In this document: piece after piece, positions 50,830 to 60,980 of the stretch
How the letters are laid out: the number at the start of each line of letters is the position of its first letter
Position numbering within the stretch: the first letter of the stretch is position 1
From: Diphasiastrum complanatum
Taxonomy: Eukaryota > Streptophyta > Lycopodiopsida > Lycopodiales > Lycopodiaceae
Assembly: GCA_029204225.1 (NCBI GenBank)
Contig: CM055110.1
Span: 14,326,796 to 14,390,795 of the forward strand
Reading direction: 5' to 3'
Length of the DNA stretch: 64,000 nucleotides
Notes under the pieces: generated by a model
Told to the model about the DNA's origin: nothing
The model's input: the letters and a program-made list of their open reading frames with translations, nothing else
Databases searched by the model: none
Translations under genes and position numbers: made by a program

Positions 50830-51569
50830 AGAGAAGAGAATACCCTGGATAGATGCGCCAAAGTATCTTGGGGAATCAGACCCAGTCAGATTCCTACAAG
50901 ATCTTGACAACACTTGTAAGTTTTATGGTGACAGCTCTGAAATTGAAAAGGTGAGGCTATTCCGTGTGATTCTTCAAGGTGACACCAAGGAATGGTTTTT
51001 GAACTTGAAAGGCCCAAACAACACATCTTGGGAGACCATCACCGCAGCACTCATCAAAAGGTTTAAACCCTCCAAGCTCACCCAAAGCCCTTTCATCCAA
51101 TTGGCTCAGATCAAGATGCGAATCAAAGAATCAGTATGCACCTACATCGAGAAGTAGAGTGTGTCAATGATAACATAACTGAAAAATGGCCATTAGACTT
51201 TTTTTAGTCGATTTAACCAAGGCCATCAGGAGAGAATTGAAACCCGTAGACTCGTACGAGCGATTGAAAGATGCGATGGATGACGCCATCCGCGAAAAAG
51301 ATGAAGGGTCTGACGAGGAATATGACTATTGTGACAAGAAGAGTAAGGGGCTAGCTAAACACCCCACTTCACACATTGAAGAATCCGCCTCAACCAACAT
51401 GGTCGATATCCTTCAGTATCTAGAAGGTTGGAAAAGGGCACACCAGGCACAAATGGAGAAGTTGACCTCAGAGTTCCAAAAAATACTAAAAGATGTGGCT
51501 GGAAAGACCAATGAGTGCCCTGTACGTGCTCTACACCATGCTACCAATGAGTGTCCACAACCACAATAG
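50830..51569 (+). pseudogene. Second Ty3/gypsy-type gag remnant
   Basis: From about 50830 one frame gives WIDAPKYLGESDPVRFLQDL, then VILQGDTKEWFLNLKG and LIKRFKPSKLTQSPFIQL, the same retrotrans_gag pattern as 17766-18473 but clearly diverged. It stops at 51155. After a break, 51186-51569 resumes with LVDLTKAIRRELKPVDSYER and a MEKLTSEFQKILKDV tail like MEKLTNEFQTTLKSI of the first gag. No zinc knuckle or pol was found. Confidence 0.78.
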
Positions 51570-51588
51570 AAATGCAGCTTACTGGACC

Positions 51589-51740
51589 ACGCGCTCTGAT
51601 ACCATGTCAAAAAATGGTAAGTTATCAGAAATGAGCTCTGATACCATGTCATAAAACGATGGGAATGAGGAAGGATCGACTAATATTGAATTAGTAGAGA
51701 TTTGTTAAAAAAAAACTCTGATATCAAGTTCAAAATGTGT
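51589..51740 (-). other. Cluster of primer-site-like motifs
   Basis: CTCTGATACCATGTCA occurs at about 51593 and again at about 51632, and CTCTGATATCAAGTTCA at about 51715. The first two are complements of the Met-tRNA primer site plus the start of an LTR (TGTCA). They suggest a minus-strand copia 5' LTR edge that was duplicated. No coding sequence belonging to it was identified to the left. Confidence 0.6.
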
Positions 51741-52016
<276 letters not shown>

Positions 52017-52956
52017 TAGCGGCCTTGGTTCACCTGTCACACGTAGATTCGTTCCCAAGGGAATAGTGCTTCCCTTGTGAGGTTAGCTTGCAAAACCTAC
52101 TCTAACCACACCTAACTAACCACCCTACTTTAACCACAAGCAAGAAGAAGAAAGAATAGATTTAAATGGGGGAGGTGCTTATATCCTACCTTATCGCTCG
52201 TTATTATATGTGATATACTTGACTTTTTCTATGCTAAGTTGTTACCTAAGCGATGAATGGCTAGGCTGGTTATCTTTTAAGTTTGGGCTTGCAGAGATTT
52301 TTTTGGTTGGATAAATAAGTGCATTTTGAGTCTCATGACCTTGGGATATTAGTACAACAAAAAAAAGAGAGAAAGTCTATTTTGCCTAATGTTTTCCAGA
52401 GCTAAGATTGGAGACGATCATACTATTGGCATTAGAGTGATAAGGAGACCGATGTCGATCAACTAGATTTGTTAATCACATTTGCAACCATCTTCTATTT
52501 GCCAAAGGCACTTGTCAACCTCTCAAACTGGCCATGCTTCCTTTCGTTTAGTAGGAGCATCATATAGTCACTGGCTGTGACATTGGTGGCTGGGTGGTGA
52601 ACAAGTTGCTAGTGTTATATAATTTGCTTTTATGTTAATTCCTATACAGCACATATGGATTATCAACCATGTAAAGCCTTCTATCAAGAGGGCTGTAATA
52701 ACAACAAAACATATTTGTAAAACAAAAGTCCTAGAAGGGATACATTCTACACCCTTGGAAGATCACTTAGGGCTAAATAAAACATATGATCGGATGAAGC
52801 AAGGCTTTTACTAGAGTGAATATGAAAGGGTTTTGTCATCATAGGTGATTGTTGTTAAAGGAACAAAGTAAATAATCAGATGTATTATGATTTTGTACAA
52901 CCATTATATATTTCAAAATGAAACTTAACATAAATAAATAAATAAATAATAAATAA

Positions 52957-53009
<53 letters not shown>

Positions 53010-53386
53010 TATGGATCTCATCACGAATATGCCTAACACAACAAGAGGATAAACTTGTTTTTTGGTAGTAATTGATAGAATCACTTAGGTGACAAATTTT
53101 ATTTATGATAAAACAAGTTACACTACTTCTAAAGTTGCACCCCAATTCTAATAAAATGTGTTTACATATCAGGAGTTTCTTGAGAGATTGTTAGTGATAA
53201 GGATCCTAAACTCACAACCATATTATAGCAAGAGTTTTTCACACTCGTAAGAACCAAATGAACTCTAGCAATACTTACCATGTTTAGACTGATGCTCTTG
53301 TAAAAAATATTATGAAGCTTAGCTATAGCAATTTATTTTTATATCTAGGTGACTTGAAATGGTTAAGTATGGTTAGTTTTGCTATC
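52017..53386. other. AT-rich spacer with (TAAA)n and (TA)n tracts
   Basis: (TAAA)n at 52931-52962 passes into (TA)n to 53007. No gene, RNA or element ends are recognised elsewhere in the stretch. Confidence 0.5.
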
Positions 53387-53652
53387 ATACAAACAAGTAT
53401 CTATGTGTATGAATGAGTCCACATGAAGCAAAAAATGGATGCAAAGCCAAATTCCCCACAAATGAACTAGATAAGAAAATTCCAAGTGTAAAGGTAAAAG
53501 ATGATGTGGAAAGAATGTAAAATGGAGAATATGGTTAAAGTTAACGCAACAACAAAAAACATATGCTTATAAAAAAGGATGAGAGATGAAATTTGCAAAA
53601 GTGAATATGGTGTCTCCATACGTAAAGCTTACATTCTTAAGAAAGGGGAGAT

Positions 53653-54142
53653 TGACAACAAACTTGCAACATGTATTATGGTCCTTTCAAGTCATGGACC
53701 ATGTGCCAAGTTTTGATTGATGGATCCTTAGGTGACTAGGCACCCTCACACGTGCCAGATTTGGTGACTCAGCAGCAGCTCAAGATCCCACTCATGTATA
53801 TATAGAGCCTCATTTGGCCATAATCAACAAGCAAGCCGAATCTTGGTTTTGGAGCATTTCTTGAGTAGTTTCTCTATTTGTCTTGTGATTTTATGTGGTT
53901 TCTAAGCTTAATGTACTTCATTCTCTGTTGGTTGTCCGTACTCCGACAGGTTTTCACACGTGTGAAACCAGCAAGGCAAAGTTTTGATCATATTTAATTG
54001 TTCTTGTTAGATTTCTTGATGTAGATTTGATCTAATGCTATCTAATCTTGTGTAGATTGGTAGATCAATCTAATCTAACACCCAATCACTCTTGTAGATC
54101 TAATTTGGATCCATTCTTGGTCCTTTTTGCTGTACTTTCACA
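53653..54142 (+). repeat. LTR of element H
   Basis: About 490 bp from TGACAACAAACTTGC to CTTTCACA, preceded by the purine tract AAGAAAGGGGAG. The TATATATAG near 53798 is a likely promoter TATA box. Inner end touches the primer site at 54143. Confidence 0.8.
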
Positions 54143-54155
54143 TGGTATCAAAGCC
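54143..54155 (+). other. Primer binding site of element H
   Basis: TGGTATCAAAGCC, one base from the canonical Met-tRNA site. Confidence 0.85.
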
Positions 54156-54999
54156 AAGTACAAGAGCATTAATGGCATTGATCTAAACTTTGCATCCGAG
54201 TGTTACAAGAAGAAGAATTCCCAAGAGAAGGACAACCATGACAACCTTGTGCTTAAGGAGGAGGATGAATGTAGCTTATCCTTAATGGCATTCATCCTTA
54301 ATACAAACATCTAATCACAACACATGGTGGATTGATAGTGGGGCTAGCTCTTACATGACTCACCAAAAAGACTACTTTTGTAATTTACTTTCTTATAATA
54401 ATTCTAAGAAGTTTATTTTCACTGCAAGTGATCAAGAATATGAGATTGTAGGAATTGGATCCATTACATTATGCCTTGGATCATCTAAGAAAGTAGATCT
54501 AGACATTGTTCTTTATGTACCTTCTATTAAATAGAACTTGTTGAGTGTTGGACAACTTATGGATAGTGGATTAGATGTACATTTCAAGCATGGAGCATGT
54601 TCCATCTTGAAAAATGATGAATGTATTGCTAACGGTCTTAAGCATGGAAGGTTATTCAAGTTGGATGCTAATGTGATGGTTGGAAGTGTGAACATGGCAA
54701 GGGAGGAGCTCACTCAAGTGGAATTGTAGGCCAAGAGGTTAGGCCATCCTAACTTCAAAGCTATGGAGACCATGGTGACAAAGGAGCTTGCAATTGGACT
54801 ACCCAAAGCCATATCCAAATGTGGCAAGCTTTGTGAAGCTTGTGGACTCCCCAAATCTCAGATTAGTTATCGCAAACATACAAACAATTATCGAATGAGT
54901 TCACAAAAAAAAAATGGATGCAAAGCCAAATTCCCCACAAATGAACTAGATAAGAAAATTTTAAGTGTAAAGGTAAAAGAATATGTGGAAAGAATGTAA
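54156..54999 (+). pseudogene. copia protease and integrase zinc finger of H
   Basis: Gag is almost entirely deleted. A short Lys/Glu-rich piece (54180-54314) leads, through a stop, to a degraded protease WWIDSGASSYMT (near 54327) and GIGSITLCL. 54538-54729 has LLSVGQLMDSGLDVHF and GRLFKLDANVMVG. 54730-54999 has the integrase HHCC-type finger in sequence GHPNFKAMETM, then CGKLCEACGLPKSQ. The integrase core, RT and RNase H are missing. Confidence 0.82.
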
Positions 55000-55167
55000 G
55001 ATATGAGAATATGGTTAAAGTTCATGCAACAAAAAAAAAAAACGTATGCTCATAAAAAAAGATGAGAGATGAAATTTGCAAAAGTGAATATGGTGTCTCC
55101 ATAAGAAAAGGTTACATTCCTAAGAAAGGGGAGATTGACAACAAACTTGCAACATGTATTATGGTCC

Positions 55168-55936
55168 GTTAGATATCACAAGAGATAGTATTGTCAAATT
55201 ACTCTTGAGTAAATAGGTTATGAACAACACAATCTTGGAATGTTTTGCCTTCTAATATCAATCATGATAAACACACATCTATTATGGCAAAAATGTGTTT
55301 GTTTGCCACTCAAGATTGCAACTATTGAATCACATGAACCCAAATGTACTTGGCATGCTAAATTACCTCATGCATACAAGAAGTTATTTCACTCAAATTA
55401 TTGCTAATGTATTCATGACGTTTATATTGAATTTGAAACTATGCATATGCACATAATAACAACTTGAGAAGATTCCATTTTCATCTTTATGAAAGTTACA
55501 ATAATGGATTAGATCTAAACACGTGTCGGCTCCCCCATAGACCCTCATCTTTTATAGGGACGATGACATTTTGTGTCAAGTATTGTTGAATGTTTTTGCG
55601 ATTTTGACTAGTTTGCCTGGCCAACAACCATTGCAAATTCTCCAGATGGCAACTTTAAACGAGTGGTTAACAACCAACAGTAAAATATATTGTTGTTTTG
55701 ACATCAAAGTGGTTGGACATGAAAAGTGTTGTCCTCCTTGTATGATGCGTCACTCACAAACGTCCTTGTGATCACTCGAATGCATGCAAGATGGTGTTGT
55801 ATGGAGGGAGGGCTAGGGCCCAAAAGGATCCCTTGTTACAAACATAATATGTTAAAAGTGAGTGCTCACTAACTAGAAGTAAAGTTGAAAAAAAAATGAT
55901 GATACCCACAAATTTGGTGATGATTCTTGTTGTGGT
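55168..55936. other. Spacer between element H and the host gene promoter
   Basis: No coding or element signature was recognised. Base composition turns GC-richer from about 55790 on. Confidence 0.5.
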
Positions 55937-56025
55937 TCGTGGGTTCTTGGCCCTTGGGCCTGGGCCTGGGCATGGGCCTGACTCCTAGGGCAATGGGCCG
56001 GTCCAGAGGCCCATGCCCTTGGCCT
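55937..56025 (+). promoter_or_regulatory. Cluster of TGGGCC (site II-like) motifs
   Basis: TGGGCC occurs at 55955, 55961, 55973 and 55994, with GGCCCA on the complement close to 56017. Site II motifs (TGGGCY) are known plant TCP-bound promoter elements. Their distance of about 1.2 kb from the presumed leader makes a role for the SAC51-type gene possible but unproven. Confidence 0.4.
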
Positions 56026-56729
56026 TGAGGCTCGAGCCAGAGTGGGAGTAATTTGTGGGACCTACGGACCGGAGCGCCATGGCCCCACGGTCACTGCTTT
56101 TACCCTCGGTGCTTCCGGCCGTCGTTTAATAATGACGGAAATGATGCGCGTTATAAAGTCAGCTGTGCCCTACGTCACGCCCAACCCCCACCTGCTACAG
56201 CCGGTAACCGGTCCCATGCCCCCTAATCGCACCACCCCAAACCACGTAGATCTCAGCCACGCGTCCTCATCATCCTGGGCACGGGCTGGGGCAGGTTTCC
56301 GGCCACGAAAAGTAGCCCGCACATGTTTGCGTCCGGCGTACCGGAGGTTTCCCCCTGCGGGGCAATCTTTGCCGGTGGCCGGTCGGCAGGAATACTCTCT
56401 TATTAAAATAATAGCTATTTAATAGTTACCTGGGGATTTAAAGTATTATTTTCTAGGACCAAAAAGCAAGAAATTAAAGTTTTGCAGGGTAAAACTGAGG
56501 GATGGGAAATTATGGAAAAAAAGCAGAAAATTAAATTGGTTTTTTATAATATTTTTTAATAGGAAACTGCTGCTTTCCCGACCGGCGGCCAGTGCCACGT
56601 ACTTTTAGAGAGCATGCGGACGTTGCCGGATAATTTAATTCCACTTAATTTGGACGCCTTCTCTCTTCAGTCCTTTGTCTTCCCAGTAATATATAGTATT
56701 CAATGGCCACCGCCGTTGGATCTCGTCCT

Positions 56730-57190
56730 TGGCGTCCAGATCCTTCCACGTGTCTCAGATCGACCGTTGAGAGTCGTGCATCTGGTGCGATTTGCCACGT
56801 GGCGTAGATCTAAGTGGTAGGGTGTCGAGTATTAAGGACGACGGGCTCGTTCCCTCGCTCGCGATGGCTTTCCCTCGTAGCCTAGTTGGACGGTAGGATT
56901 TAATGCTTTCGACCGCTAAGTTTTGTCCCAAGCGTTCAGATTATGCCACGTGTGTGAGATCGACTGTTGCGAGAGGTCCGGAGAATCGGCGTGCCATCTG
57001 GTAGAGATCGAGTGGTGCGGCGTAAACCATCGCGGGCCATTAAGCTCCGTCAGCGCAGCAGTCGCACCTTAGAGCTCGCAACCGTTAGATCTTCGTAGAG
57101 ACGTTGAGATCTGGCCACGAGTCTGCAGTGAATCACTGACAGGACTCCACGTGGTGAATATGCTACGTGGCACAGATCTGAGTGGTCGCG
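56730..57190 (+). promoter_or_regulatory. Three-copy promoter repeat with G-boxes
   Basis: CACGTG occurs at 56747, 56796, 56947 and 57148, plus TACGTGG at 57165. Each cluster sits in a related block whose phrases recur: AGATC(G/C) near CGTTGAGAG or TGTTGCGAG, ATCTGG(T), then AGATC-GAGTGG at the right end (56806, 57006, 57174). The block spacing is about 150-200 bp. G-boxes bind bHLH and bZIP factors (established). The array lies directly upstream of the CT-rich leader, so it is a good candidate for the proximal promoter. Confidence 0.65.
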
Positions 57191-57224
57191 CTTACTGTAG
57201 GCCGTGTTCCTAACCCCTGTCTTT

Positions 57225-57230
57225 CCCCCC

Positions 57231-57275
<45 letters not shown>

Positions 57276-57600
57276 CTCTCTCTCTCTCTCGCCCTTTTTG
57301 CTCGATCCATCTCTCTTTTCTTCTTCGTCGTCTTCGTCTTCTTCACCATTTTTGCTTTGGCGAGCAAAGCGATCCAGAGATCTGCCACTGTTTTCGTCAC
57401 AAAATCTGAGAAGTATTAAATCAATGAAGATGGTGTGTGGTGAGTGAGAGCCCATCAAGGGATGCTGGTTCTTTTCTGGTCTTCTAATCCTCTACTTTCC
57501 ACTTTCTTTTGCTGGCATCCACCCGACGCCTCTGGATCCTAAGATCTCTTTTCAATCACAGGTGAATCCGCTTCTTGTCTTAAACAGTCAGCGTTTTCTC
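57225..57600 (+). promoter_or_regulatory. CT-rich leader and first-intron region of the bHLH gene
   Basis: A (CT)n tract (57235-57290) after a C-run is typical of plant 5' leaders near the transcription start. A donor-like GTGTG|GTGAGT near 57440 and acceptor-like CAATCACAG near 57560 suggest a small leader intron. The exact start site cannot be set from sequence. Confidence 0.5.
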
Positions 57601-58193
57601 GCTTAATGCTTCAAAACACCAGAACTAATCTGCTTCTGTGTTTGCGTGTCCAATGCTGGATTGGGTTGCAGTACTCGCAGATAGTGGTGGTATGTTTCTG
57701 TCATCAGGAAGAAGATACAAAGACTAGCAGCCATGGGAACCTTCAGTTGGTCCGTTCGACCTATGCGGATGCGTTATTTTTTCCTGAGCTGAGATCGTCA
57801 GGCTCCTCATTGTCAGGCTTGCTCTCACACTCATATTACTACCTCTTCTGCTTTTCCCCCTGTTTGCTTTACTTACCCGTGAAAGTTTTTTATTTTCAGG
57901 ACTGTTTCTCGTCTGTGTGTGTTCTAAGTCTTCTCATTCTGGTCTCCAGTTTATGCTTTCTTTTACGATGTGGCGTTTCTGTTCATGCTCTGAGCTTTTT
58001 TGGAATGCTTGTAGCTGTTTCTTTGGATTGGAGGGCTCTTTCGTGTATTTGTTTCCAGCTCTATCTGGTGTGTTACCAGGATGCCGTACTTTATTTGCTT
58101 GCTTTGGTGGTTGTAACAGAGCTAGCGCTCGTTTTTTGGTGTATAGTAATCCAGCGCATCTTCTTCAACATTCTATCTATTCAAATTCTCCCG

Positions 58194-58686
58194 ATGGGCC
58201 GCATTTCCAATCGCAAAAGCGAGCATCAAAGCGTTGGGTACCCTTCATCGACCACAAAGATCATAGCATGCTTTCAACCTCTCCACGAACGACAGGTTCG
58301 TACGCATCAACTCTCGTGCAGCAGTTTTTTGCACTATGTGCATTTGCTCCAAGATTTATATGCGCATGTGTCAAGCAGCTCCAAAAGCTTTACTCGCTTA
58401 AGTCACACTGAAGGGAAATCAGCTTCTGTAAATCTAGCATGCGAGAAAGTTCACGGATTGAAAGTTGAAAAACTACTTTTGTGCACCAAGATCAAGGGTG
58501 CTCCTTATTATTTTTTTATGAGCTCGTATTACACTCCTTCAAGAATTCCAGTTCTCAAATAATTTTTCTCTTGCTCCTTCTATTCTTTTGAGCATAACGT
58601 GTAACACAGTTAGAGATTCTCCATATAATGAGTCTTTTCATGTGCAGGCTATATATTTTCGTTCAATGTTGAAGCCTATCACGTAG
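58194..58686 (+). CDS. Conserved spliced upstream ORF (SAC51-type CPuORF)
   Basis: Exon part 58194-58295 starts MGRISNRKSEHQSVG and ends in IIACFQPLHERQ. A GT...AG intron (58296-58647, donor GTTCGT, acceptor TGTGCAG) joins in phase to 58648-58686, which encodes AIYFRSMLKPIT and a stop. The 46-residue peptide matches the hallmark of the conserved uORF of Arabidopsis SAC51 and relatives: an ACFQPL block followed by a C-terminal YFR-x-LKP-x-T. In Arabidopsis this uORF represses main-ORF translation, and thermospermine relieves it (established there). Without splicing the frame runs to 58562 and loses the conserved C-terminus. I chose ATG 58194 because the peptide length then suits the family; the frame is open further upstream, so a longer N-terminus is possible. 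Confidence 0.88.
58296..58647 (+). other. Intron inside the conserved uORF
   Basis: 352 nt, begins GTTCGT (weak donor compared with GTAAGT) and ends CTTTTCATGTGCAG. Both flanking exon ends fall between codons of the conserved peptide, which supports the junction independently of any transcript. Confidence 0.8.
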
Positions 58687-58849
58687 AGGCAAGGGTGGGA
58701 AGCAAGAAATGGTCTGGCACTCTTTTTCTTGAAGATTTTCCTCTCTGAGGCATTAGGAGCATCCATTCCAAAATTTGGGATTTGTCTGTTCTCGGCAGTA
58801 GGCAGACATGTATTCTGTAAAAATGGAAGCAGCATCCTGCAGATCATAT

Positions 58850-59459
58850 TCAGTCTCTAGAAGTTGCATTAAACTGTTGTGAGCCAGCATACATTGTAAC
58901 ATTTGTGGGTAAGCGCAGAAAGCCTTTTCTGCACTAGCTTCTTTTACATGTCTTATCTGTTTTGGCAATGTTATCTTTATGGTTGTTCGTTATGCTAAAC
59001 AGATAATAATAGCACTGCAGGTTAACTTTTTGTTTATTTATTAGAAAATGTTGGTTTTTACTGACAGTGCCATTTACTAATTTTACACAGATATAGGGTA
59101 GACTTGAGGGTCTTTAAAAGTACCAGTATCGATAAACAAGTTGCAGTGAGATTCTATGAGCCAACAAACCTTGGACATCTTTGTGGGTAAAATGTAAGCC
59201 TTTGGTGCACTCACATTGGTTACATGTCGCATCTGGTTGGTCAAAGTTATCTTTAGAATTCATGTTCATGCTGCTATTCTAATTCAAACTGATGAGGGTA
59301 GCCAGACCAGACTAGGTTTGTGTTAGCGTTTGTCTGCCGGAAATTATTGTTATGGGCATTTGATAATGAGCTAATCGATAATCTTACGTGCAGATATAGT
59401 TTGGATCTGATGTTTTCATAAAAGAGCTAGTATCAATCAGTTGCTAATTGATGTTACAG
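58850..59459 (+). repeat. Degenerate tandem duplication in the 5' leader
   Basis: A unit of about 280-300 bp is repeated. 'TTTGTGGGTAA' occurs at 58902 and 59180, each preceded by GTTGCA...GAGCCA and followed by ACATGTC-CAT/TATCTG-TTGG-CAA-GTTATCTTTA. '(T/G)CAGATATAG' occurs at 59089 and 59392, each followed by AAAAG/AAAAGAGCTAGTATC. Each copy carries an acceptor-like CAG and the first two a donor-like GGGTAA, so alternative non-coding exons are plausible. Confidence 0.7.
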
Positions 59460-59495
59460 CACCGACCTTGACTAGAAGGTGAATATTGGAAAAAA

Positions 59496-60980
59496 ATGTC
59501 CCCTCTGTCTGCTGTCTTCATGGAAGGGAATAACGTGATCAATCAAGAGCCTGCTACTCTTCTGCAATTACAGGATATGCCTTGGAACGAGGAACTGTTA
59601 GATGATCCTGCAGTTTACGATTTCCCGCTTATGAAAGAATCTGCCGAATTGCCAGGAACATCGAAGCTCTCTGTGGAAAATTTTGCAAATTACCCTCCTT
59701 TTATGAGGACACATGATCAGACTCCGATTGGCTATTTCTCCTCACATGGGTTTGCTTCTACTGCTTTTGATAACGATCCTAGCAAGTGGAACGAGATGGT
59801 TGGTATTATTGACGTAGAACCGCAGTTGAATCGAGAGAGTGATTCTTCCACTTTCAACCACGAAGTACACTTCTTTCCATTAGCATCTAAAGCAGGTTCG
59901 TATAATATGCACGGGCATTATAAAAATATCAATGTGTTGAAACCATTGGAGGCACAGCTTCTTGCTGTGCCTCAAAGTGGAAAACAGATCGGGGAAAATG
60001 GAAGAATATTTCTTCGCCCAGATTACTTGTGTGAAATTTTGATTCCAACTGCAGAAGAGTCAGATGGAAGTTTCTCTCTTAATAAATGTTGCCATCTGCA
60101 ATGGGATAAGGAGCTGTTGAATCAGCCTATTTTTGAAATTCAAGCAGACAACAACTTCGACCCAGTGGCTGAAACAACTGTCATGTACAGGGAAACAATG
60201 GCATCAGCATTTGCAGTACTAGAAAATATGAGGACAAGTCGGGCGTCATCTCCGACTAGCAACATGGATCCACTACAAATTTCTCATGGTATTGTTGAGG
60301 CTGACAATACGAGCCACGTGAGTTCTGGTGAAAGCAGCCGCAGGGGAGCTAGAGAAAATTCTGGCAGTTTGCATGAGGACACCCAAGATCTTGAAGCGCT
60401 TATGAGCTCAGACGAAGATGAAATGAGCACAGGATGCTCACCTACTGACGGTACATGGAATAACACGTCAACAGATATGTCGAATGGATATTCAATCGAC
60501 TCTTCTAGTAGCACTTCCAAGCGAAAAGCCTGTGACAGCCAGTGGTTTGAAGAAGATGAGGTTGATATTTTAGGCCAGGAAGTGGAATCTGAACTTAAAG
60601 AAAATATATGCCCTCCATTTTGTCATCTTAGCTGTCCAAATGAAGGAAACTACCAGACTAGTGCATCAATGAGGACATGTGAGCCTGTTCTGGGCAGGCC
60701 AATATCAAATTCCTCTGCTGGTTTACATGCGACAACTGCTCGGCAAGACATTTTAAGTGCAAAGCTGTGCCAAGCATATGCTTCACTTTCTGGCTATTCA
60801 GCTGTAAGAAAGGGGCCAAGGAAAGCGAAGATCAAAATGATAGTGAAATTGCTCCGAACCATTATACCAGGTGGAAATTCTATGGACACTGCAGATGTTT
60901 TGGGTGAAGCTATCCAGTATGTCCGAAAATTACAATTCAAAGTCTCAAAGCTGGAAGCCAGTAAGAGAACAAGGATTTGA
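59496..60980 (+). CDS. SAC51-like: Atypical bHLH transcription factor, SAC51/SACL type
   Basis: A single open frame of 494 residues, first ATG 59496 (an alternative in-frame ATG lies at 59520, MEGNN). The C-terminus (residues 445-494) is a helix-loop-helix: KIKMIVKLLRTIIPGG as helix 1 and loop start, MDTADVLGEAIQYVRKLQ as helix 2. The region before it (VRKGPRKAK) is basic but lacks the His-Glu-Arg residues needed for E-box binding, as in the SAC51 group. The middle is Ser-rich and acidic (MSSDEDEMSTG, FEEDEVDILG). The identity is strongly supported by the spliced conserved uORF upstream. In Arabidopsis these nuclear proteins act downstream of thermospermine in xylem and stem growth. The protein is longer than I recall for the Arabidopsis members (about 350), mainly in the N-terminal half. 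A donor-like CCA|GTAAGA just before the stop leaves room for an alternative 3' end. Confidence 0.88.
   Translation: MSPLSAVFMEGNNVINQEPATLLQLQDMPWNEELLDDPAVYDFPLMKESAELPGTSKLSVENFANYPPFMRTHDQTPIGYFSSHGFASTAFDNDPSKWNEMVGIIDVEPQLNRESDSSTFNHEVHFFPLASKAGSYNMHGHYKNINVLKPLEAQLLAVPQSGKQIGENGRIFLRPDYLCEILIPTAEESDGSFSLNKCCHLQWDKELLNQPIFEIQADNNFDPVAETTVMYRETMASAFAVLENMRTSRASSPTSNMDPLQISHGIVEADNTSHVSSGESSRRGARENSGSLHEDTQDLEALMSSDEDEMSTGCSPTDGTWNNTSTDMSNGYSIDSSSSTSKRKACDSQWFEEDEVDILGQEVESELKENICPPFCHLSCPNEGNYQTSASMRTCEPVLGRPISNSSAGLHATTARQDILSAKLCQAYASLSGYSAVRKGPRKAKIKMIVKLLRTIIPGGNSMDTADVLGEAIQYVRKLQFKVSKLEASKRTRI

Larger units (their letters stand above)
53387..55167 (+). mobile_element. Recombinant Ty1/copia element H
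   Basis: Order: internal 3' end (53387-53652), full LTR (53653-54142), primer site, shortened gag-protease-integrase start (54155-54999), internal 3' end again (54877-55135), and an LTR stub (55136-55167). The two internal 3' ends (53387-53684 and 54877-55167) are close copies. This is what unequal recombination between LTR elements, or insertion of a deletion derivative next to its parent, would leave. Confidence 0.8.

Noticed and set aside
53653-55167. Two independent complete copia insertions at the element H locus
   Set aside because: Only one full LTR and one 32-bp stub are present and the flanking internal ends are copies of one another, so recombination is the simpler reading.
57606-58562. 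A 318-residue open frame read as a protein-coding gene
   Set aside because: Only the 58194-58295 part shows family conservation. The remainder is low-complexity hydrophobic sequence spanning probable introns, and the true C-terminus of the peptide comes from a separate exon at 58648.
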